This document shows positions 6,847 through 9,962 of a stretch of 9,962 nt of DNA, piece by piece. The position numbers were made by a program, and so were the translations under genes. The notes beneath the pieces were generated by a model. It worked only from the letters and a program-made list of their open reading frames with translations. It ran no database searches and was not told where the DNA came from. The number at the start of each line of letters is the position of its first letter. Positions within the stretch are counted from its first letter, which is position 1. The DNA comes from Amylibacter sp. (GTDB taxonomy: Bacteria > Pseudomonadota > Alphaproteobacteria > Rhodobacterales > Rhodobacteraceae), in NCBI GenBank assembly GCA_027083485.1, contig JALWOO010000851.1:1-9962 (forward strand), in the 5' to 3' direction.

Positions 6847-7070
6847 TGGACGCTCACCGGCGACATTTCATTGGTGCGCGCCAAAGCAAAGGCCATCTGC
6901 CGATCCCGTGCCAGCGCGATGCATTCGCCCTCGGCATCGTGGATGCCATAAACCGGCCCGTCACCATCAAGTTGATCCTGTATTTCGGCAGGCAACTCCG
7001 CAGGATCCACCGCGCGCACATAAACCAGCCGGTTGCGATCCTGATCGGGGAAATCGAACTGTACAAACAT
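6843..7070 (-). CDS. DUF1150 family protein
   Basis: A 75-residue soluble protein of unknown function. The pattern VYVRAVDPAELPAEIQDQ, then VYGIHDAEGECIALARDRQMAFALARTNEMSPVSVH is what I know as DUF1150, a small alphaproteobacterial family commonly found right after small heat-shock protein genes. The ATG at 7070 has GGAG (7079-7082), which itself overlaps the hsp20 stop codon; the gap between the genes is 11 bp. It ends in a TTGA overlap with the phzF-like gene. The operon position suggests co-expression with Hsp20 under stress; a molecular role is not known to me. No signal peptide or membrane segment is visible. Confidence 0.85.
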   Translation of the reverse strand: MFVQFDFPDQDRNRLVYVRAVDPAELPAEIQDQLDGDGPVYGIHDAEGECIALARDRQMAFALARTNEMSPVSVH

Positions 7071-7081
7071 TTCGGGCGCTC

Positions 7082-7498
7082 CTATTTTTTCTTGGCGATT
7101 TCAATGGTTTGCACCACTGTTTCGGGCTGCATCTGTTGCAAATCCACATGCAAAAGGCCGTTTTCCATGCTTGCGCCTGTGACCTCGACCCCCTCGGCCA
7201 GCACAAAAGAGCGTTGAAACTGGCGCGCGGCAATGCCCCGATGCAAAAACAGGCGGCCATCGCTGTCGTCTGCTTGTCGTCCCCGGATAACCAGCTGGGC
7301 ATTTTCCAGCGTGATCGACAGGTCTTCTTCGCGAAAACCGGCAACTGCAAGCGTGATCCGATAGGCGCTATCGCTGCTTTGTTCGATATTATAGGGAGGG
7401 TAGCCCTCGTTGCCGGATTTGGCGGTACGTTCCACCAACCGGTCCAGCTGTTCAAACCCCAAAAGAAAGGGATGCGAGGCAAAAGATATTTTCGTCAT
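7082..7498 (-). CDS. Small heat-shock protein, Hsp20/alpha-crystallin family (IbpA-like)
   Basis: An ATP-independent holdase that binds unfolding proteins and forms oligomers; cytoplasmic. It has 138 residues from the ATG at 7498. The short N-terminal arm contains FLLGFEQLDRLVE, the motif of class A bacterial sHsps. The alpha-crystallin domain runs from about residue 33 (YPPYNIEQSSDSAYRITLAV) through RGIAARQFQRSFVLAEGVEV (87-106) to the ENGLLHVDL motif (112-120), with a short Lys-rich tail. A TTG at 7504 would add two residues, but ATG with AAGGG (7511-7507) 8 nt before it is preferred. It heads the hsp20-DUF1150-phzF-like unit. Upstream are a good sigma32-type promoter and a leader hairpin that pairs the Shine-Dalgarno. 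Confidence 0.94.
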   Translation of the reverse strand: MTKISFASHPFLLGFEQLDRLVERTAKSGNEGYPPYNIEQSSDSAYRITLAVAGFREEDLSITLENAQLVIRGRQADDSDGRLFLHRGIAARQFQRSFVLAEGVEVTGASMENGLLHVDLQQMQPETVVQTIEIAKKK

Positions 7499-7506
7499 GG
7501 TCAAAG

Positions 7507-7552
7507 CCCTTCAGCAAGCGACTTACAATTCAAGGCCCCGAAACCGGCGACC
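7507..7552 (-). promoter_or_regulatory. Candidate ROSE-like RNA thermometer in the hsp20 leader
   Basis: The predicted leader can form two hairpins. Hairpin I: GGUC-G-CCG, loop GUUU, CGG-GGCC (7552 to 7534), with one bulged G. Hairpin II: CGCUU (7520-7516), loop GCUG, AAGGG (7511-7507), which pairs the whole Shine-Dalgarno and includes a G-G mismatch. The bases U-CGCU (7521-7517) match the U(U/C)GCU sequence known opposite the ribosome binding site in ROSE elements of alphaproteobacterial small heat-shock genes. The loop is very small and the element is short, so folding and function are inferred. Confidence 0.45.
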
Positions 7553-7562
7553 TGCCCGTTGA

Positions 7563-7591
7563 ATATGGGGGCGGTGAACGCAAGACTCAAG
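7563..7591 (-). promoter_or_regulatory. Sigma32-type heat-shock promoter of hsp20
   Basis: On the minus strand, -35 CTTGAG (7591-7586), a 15-bp spacer, and -10 CCCCATAT (7570-7563) closely fit the known heat-shock consensus CTTGAA / CCCCATNT. The expected start near 7556 gives a leader of about 58 nt before the hsp20 ATG. The position, right upstream of an Hsp20 gene, strongly supports it. Confidence 0.7.
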
Positions 7592-7598
7592 GCTTTTG

Positions 7599-7627
7599 TT
7601 GTCGTTTTTGTTTTTGCCCCCTATATC
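7599..7627 (+). promoter_or_regulatory. Possible promoter of the MAPEG gene
   Basis: TTGTCG (7599-7604), 17 bp, TATATC (7622-7627) fits a sigma70-type promoter. It would start transcription about 18 nt before the ATG at 7652. It stands back-to-back with the heat-shock promoter of hsp20; the two -35 boxes are 7 bp apart. Confidence 0.4.
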
Positions 7628-7651
7628 CTACCCAACTTGAAAGGCCCGATT

Positions 7652-8047
7652 ATGCTGACCCTGCTGCTGTTGACCCTTGCGCTTTATGTGGTGCAAACCT
7701 TCATTCCTCCTATGTTCATGTCCCGCGCCCATGGCCCAGAGGCCCTGCGCCATGCGGGCGGTCCGCGCGATACCGCTCTTGCGCCGAGCAAAAACGCCGG
7801 CCGTGCCCTGCGCGCCCTTGGCAATATGAACGAAGCCCTGTTCGTGTTCATTCCGCTGGCGCTCGCAAGCCTGCATTATGGTCTGGACAGCGGTCTGGCA
7901 TGGTGGGGTGCCTTCACATTTCTGTTGGCGCGGATCGTCTATGTTCCGGCATATATCCTTGCAATCGGGCCGATCCGGTCCATTGTCTGGACTATTGGCC
8001 ACGTGGGGTTGGCATTGATGGCGACAGCCTTGCTCAAAACCCTTTAA
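7652..8047 (+). CDS. MAPEG-family integral membrane protein
   Basis: 131 residues with about four hydrophobic segments: 1-20 (MLTLLLLTLALYVVQTFIPP), 61-76, 82-104 and 109-129, the architecture of the MAPEG family (membrane proteins related to glutathione and eicosanoid enzymes). A conserved-looking polar block, GRALRALGNMNEAL (50-63), begins the second helix; Arg, Asn and Glu there are typical of the family. Bacterial members mostly lack an assigned substrate. The ATG at 7652 has GAAAGG (7639-7644) 7 nt before it. The open frame extends upstream, but that part runs antisense to hsp20 and over its promoter, so it is not used. An AT-rich 6-bp inverted repeat, TTTAAT/ATTAAA (8043-8059), overlaps the stop codon. 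It is probably inner-membrane. Confidence 0.85.
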   Translation: MLTLLLLTLALYVVQTFIPPMFMSRAHGPEALRHAGGPRDTALAPSKNAGRALRALGNMNEALFVFIPLALASLHYGLDSGLAWWGAFTFLLARIVYVPAYILAIGPIRSIVWTIGHVGLALMATALLKTL

Positions 8048-8103
8048 TTATTCATTAAAAGCGTGTATCTGGCCTGTAACCACTCGTCATTCAGGCAGGG
8101 CCA

Positions 8104-8322
8104 ATGACCACCGCAAGCACCATGAACCATCAGGACGTTCTGCGCGTCACACTGGAAATCAAACGCCGCGAACACCGCGATCTGGATGAAGCCATCCACG
8201 CGCTGCATGAAACCGGGCGGGTGGATGCGCTGACCCTGCAACGTCTGAAACGGCAAAAGCTGGCGCTCAAAGACGAAATTATCCGCATCGAAGACGAACT
8301 CACCCCCGACATTATCGCCTAA
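8104..8322 (+). CDS. YdcH-like DUF465 protein
   Basis: A 72-residue, highly charged helical protein. The block [20 protein letters not shown], then [22 protein letters not shown] matches the DUF465/YdcH family: two helices with heptad-like spacing that likely pair as an antiparallel coiled coil. The function is unknown. The ATG at 8104 has an AGGCAGGG sequence close upstream. A Met at position 7 (8122) is possible but has no visible ribosome binding site. It lies 16 bp before purE on the same strand, so it probably shares a transcript with purEK. Confidence 0.86.
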   Translation: MTTASTMNHQDVLRVTLEIKRREHRDLDEAIHALHETGRVDALTLQRLKRQKLALKDEIIRIEDELTPDIIA

Positions 8323-8338
8323 CACCAAAGGAAATCCC

Positions 8339-8827
8339 ATGGGCCAGATCAAAGTTGGCATCGTTATGGGCAGTCAATCTGACTGGCCCACCATGAAAGA
8401 GGCTGCCCTGATCCTTGATGATCTGGGCGTGCCCTATGAAACCAAAATCGTATCGGCCCATCGCACGCCGGACCGGCTCTGGACCTATGGCAAAACCGCC
8501 GTCGATCGCGGCTTGCAGGTGATCATCGCCGGAGCCGGCGGGGCAGCCCATTTGCCCGGCATGTTGTCGAGCAAAACCCGCGTGCCGGTGCTGGGCGTAC
8601 CGATCCAGACCCGCGCCCTCTCCGGTGTCGACAGCCTCTATTCCATCGTGCAGATGCCCAAGGGCTTTCCCGTGGGCACCATGGCAATCGGCACCGCCGG
8701 TGCTGTCAACGCAGGCCTGATGGCCGCCGCCATCCTTGCCAACACAGATGCCGCCCTTGCAGAGCGGCTGGAGAACTGGCGCAACGCCCTGTCCGACAGC
8801 ATTGCCGAGGAACCACAAGATGACTAA
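8339..8827 (+). CDS. purE: N5-carboxyaminoimidazole ribonucleotide mutase PurE
   Basis: Rearranges N5-CAIR to CAIR in de novo purine synthesis; forms an octamer in the cytoplasm. The 162-residue class I PurE has MGSQSDWP (10-17), SAHRTPDRL (39-47) with the catalytic His41 (His45 in E. coli numbering), [12 protein letters not shown] (64-75), [33 protein letters not shown] and the C-terminal NAG segment. The class I type depends on PurK, and purK follows directly. AAAGGA (8327-8332) lies 6 nt before the ATG. The last 8 bp overlap the purK start (ATGACTAA), an arrangement suited to translational coupling. Intact and of normal length. Confidence 0.97.
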   Translation: MGQIKVGIVMGSQSDWPTMKEAALILDDLGVPYETKIVSAHRTPDRLWTYGKTAVDRGLQVIIAGAGGAAHLPGMLSSKTRVPVLGVPIQTRALSGVDSLYSIVQMPKGFPVGTMAIGTAGAVNAGLMAAAILANTDAALAERLENWRNALSDSIAEEPQDD

Positions 8828-9887
8828 TCCCCTGCCCGTTGGCGCAACCATCGGCATTCTGGGCGGCGGGCAACTGGGGCGGATGCTCTCGGTTGCGGCG
8901 TCGCGCCTTGGCTTTACCACCCATATTTATGAGCCCGGCACCAACCCACCTGCCGGCCATGTGGCGGCACAGGTAACAACCGCGCCTTATGACGATTTGA
9001 ACGCCCTGCGCGCCTTTGCCGACAGCGTCGATGTCATTACCTATGAATTCGAAAACATCCCGACAGCGGCGCTGGACCTGCTGGAAACCATCCGCCCCGT
9101 GCTACCCAACCGGCGCGCGCTGGCCACATCGCAGGACCGCATCACCGAGAAGGATTTCCTGACCGGCCTTGGCCTGAAATGCGCCCCCTACGCCAATGTG
9201 GAAACCACCGCGGATCTGCAAGCTGCCGTTGAAACCGTCGGCACGCCCGGCATCCTGAAAACCCGCCGCTTTGGCTATGACGGCAAGGGCCAGTCCCGCC
9301 TGAAAACCGCAGCGGACGCCGAACAGGCCTGGGCGGACCTCGGCCAGACCCCTTGCGTGCTGGAAGGCTTCGTTGATTTCAGCCGCGAAATATCGGTGAT
9401 CGGCGCACGCGCACAGGACGGGGCGGTGGTCTGCTATGATCCCGGTGAAAACGTGCATCGCGACGGGATCCTGCATACCACCACCATTCCCGCCAATCTG
9501 TCCCACGCCCAGCAAATGGACGCGGTGATCCTGACCGGCCAAATTCTGAATGCGCTGGATTATGTGGGCGTTGTGGGGGTGGAACTTTTCGTCACCCCTG
9601 CCGGCCTGCTGGTCAATGAAATCGCCCCGCGGGTGCATAATTCCGGCCACTGGACCCAGAACGGCTGCACCATCGACCAGTTCGAACAACACATCCGCGC
9701 CATCGCCGGCTGGCCTTTGGGCGACGGCCAGCGCCACAGTGATGTGGTGATGACCAACCTGATAGGCACAGAGGCCACCGACATACAGGCGCTCACATCG
9801 GACCCGGGCATCGGCCTGCACCTCTATGGCAAGGCAGAGGCCAAATCAGGCCGCAAAATGGGCCATATCAACAAACTGGTCCGGTGA
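8820..9887 (+). CDS. purK: N5-carboxyaminoimidazole ribonucleotide synthase PurK
   Basis: An ATP-grasp ligase that makes N5-CAIR from AIR, bicarbonate and ATP, feeding PurE. It has 355 residues, normal length. Features in order: [12 protein letters not shown] (12-23), YEFENIP (75-81), [12 protein letters not shown] (147-158, ATP-grasp glycine loop), [13 protein letters not shown] (182-194), and [14 protein letters not shown] (267-280, metal/ATP site). The ATG at 8820 is chosen because GAGGAA lies 7 nt upstream, within the purE end, and the Met gives the conserved [17 protein letters not shown] start. The open frame continues further back inside purE, but that part has no PurK similarity. Overlaps purE by 8 bp; last gene of the unit. 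Confidence 0.97.
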   Translation: MTNPLPVGATIGILGGGQLGRMLSVAASRLGFTTHIYEPGTNPPAGHVAAQVTTAPYDDLNALRAFADSVDVITYEFENIPTAALDLLETIRPVLPNRRALATSQDRITEKDFLTGLGLKCAPYANVETTADLQAAVETVGTPGILKTRRFGYDGKGQSRLKTAADAEQAWADLGQTPCVLEGFVDFSREISVIGARAQDGAVVCYDPGENVHRDGILHTTTIPANLSHAQQMDAVILTGQILNALDYVGVVGVELFVTPAGLLVNEIAPRVHNSGHWTQNGCTIDQFEQHIRAIAGWPLGDGQRHSDVVMTNLIGTEATDIQALTSDPGIGLHLYGKAEAKSGRKMGHINKLVR

Positions 9888-9899
9888 TTCTGCAAAGGG

Positions 9900-9942
9900 T
9901 CAACCCTCGCGCAGCGACCCGCGCCAGCGGGCTCGGGGTTGA
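9900..9942 (+). terminator. Structured element after purK
   Basis: Outer stem TCAACCC (9900-9906) with GGGTTGA (9936-9942) encloses an inner hairpin, CCCGC (9918-9922), loop GCCA, GCGGG (9927-9931). A competing small hairpin GGGT-CA-ACCC (9897-9906) shares the left arm. It begins 12 nt after the purK stop and lacks a T-tract. It is probably a terminator or 3'-end stabiliser. Confidence 0.55.
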
Positions 9943-9962
9943 GGCTTTGAAGAATCGCCACA

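Noticed and set aside
6908..7651. Long upstream extension of the MAPEG frame, including an ATG at 7566 with a hydrophobic stretch
   Set aside because: It runs antisense to DUF1150 and hsp20 and across their promoter. The good ribosome binding site and the -10/-35 pair point to the ATG at 7652.
8736..8819. Upstream extension of the purK frame
   Set aside because: It lies inside purE in another frame and lacks PurK-like sequence; the ATG at 8820 has a good ribosome binding site and the conserved N-terminus.

Overview
The window looks like an ordinary chromosomal housekeeping segment of an alphaproteobacterium, most likely a Rhodobacteraceae/roseobacter-type organism. I infer this from protein-family content and local gene order, not from a marker gene. 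The clues are a monothiol glutaredoxin, HisI beside an IscU-like scaffold, an Lrp-family regulator divergent from trxB, a Sat-CysC fusion, an Hsp20 followed by a DUF1150 protein, and a YdcH-like DUF465 protein just upstream of purE-purK. I see no IS element, integrase, phage gene, tRNA, rRNA or CRISPR array. Base composition looks even throughout.

Layout. (1) 1-1204: the 3' end of grxD, which has an in-frame TAG just before its first visible ATG; a bidirectional terminator shared with convergent hisI (-); then a divergent IscU/NifU-like gene (+) with a hairpin directly over its start region. (2) 1205-1540: a spacer with a 23-codon small ORF that has a strong ribosome binding site, followed by two compact tetraloop hairpins. 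(3) 1538-3178: lrp (-) and trxB (+), divergent, with a candidate operator between them. (4) 3179-5108: a bifunctional ATP sulfurylase/APS kinase gene with a structured-looking leader and a textbook terminator. (5) 5163-6846: a SAM-dependent methyltransferase (+) overlapping tail-to-tail with a PhzF-family gene (-). (6) 5950-7591 (-): the transcription unit hsp20 - DUF1150 - phzF-like, apparently driven by a sigma32-type heat-shock promoter with a possible ROSE-like thermometer in its leader. (7) 7596-9942 (+): a small MAPEG membrane protein, then YdcH-like, purE and purK, ending in a structured 3' element.

How the genes relate. TrxB regenerates reduced thioredoxin, which is a usual electron donor for PAPS/APS reduction, so its position beside Sat-CysC (sulfate to APS to PAPS) makes biochemical sense. 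Glutaredoxin and the IscU-like scaffold both belong to Fe-S cluster handling. PurK and PurE carry out consecutive steps that make CAIR in purine synthesis. HisI acts in the histidine pathway. Hsp20, DUF1150 and the PhzF-like enzyme appear transcriptionally and translationally linked.

No obviously new multi-gene system is visible. The best leads are regulatory or small: the sigma32 promoter with ROSE-like leader of hsp20, the 23-aa microprotein, the nonsense codon in grxD, and several start-proximal inverted repeats.
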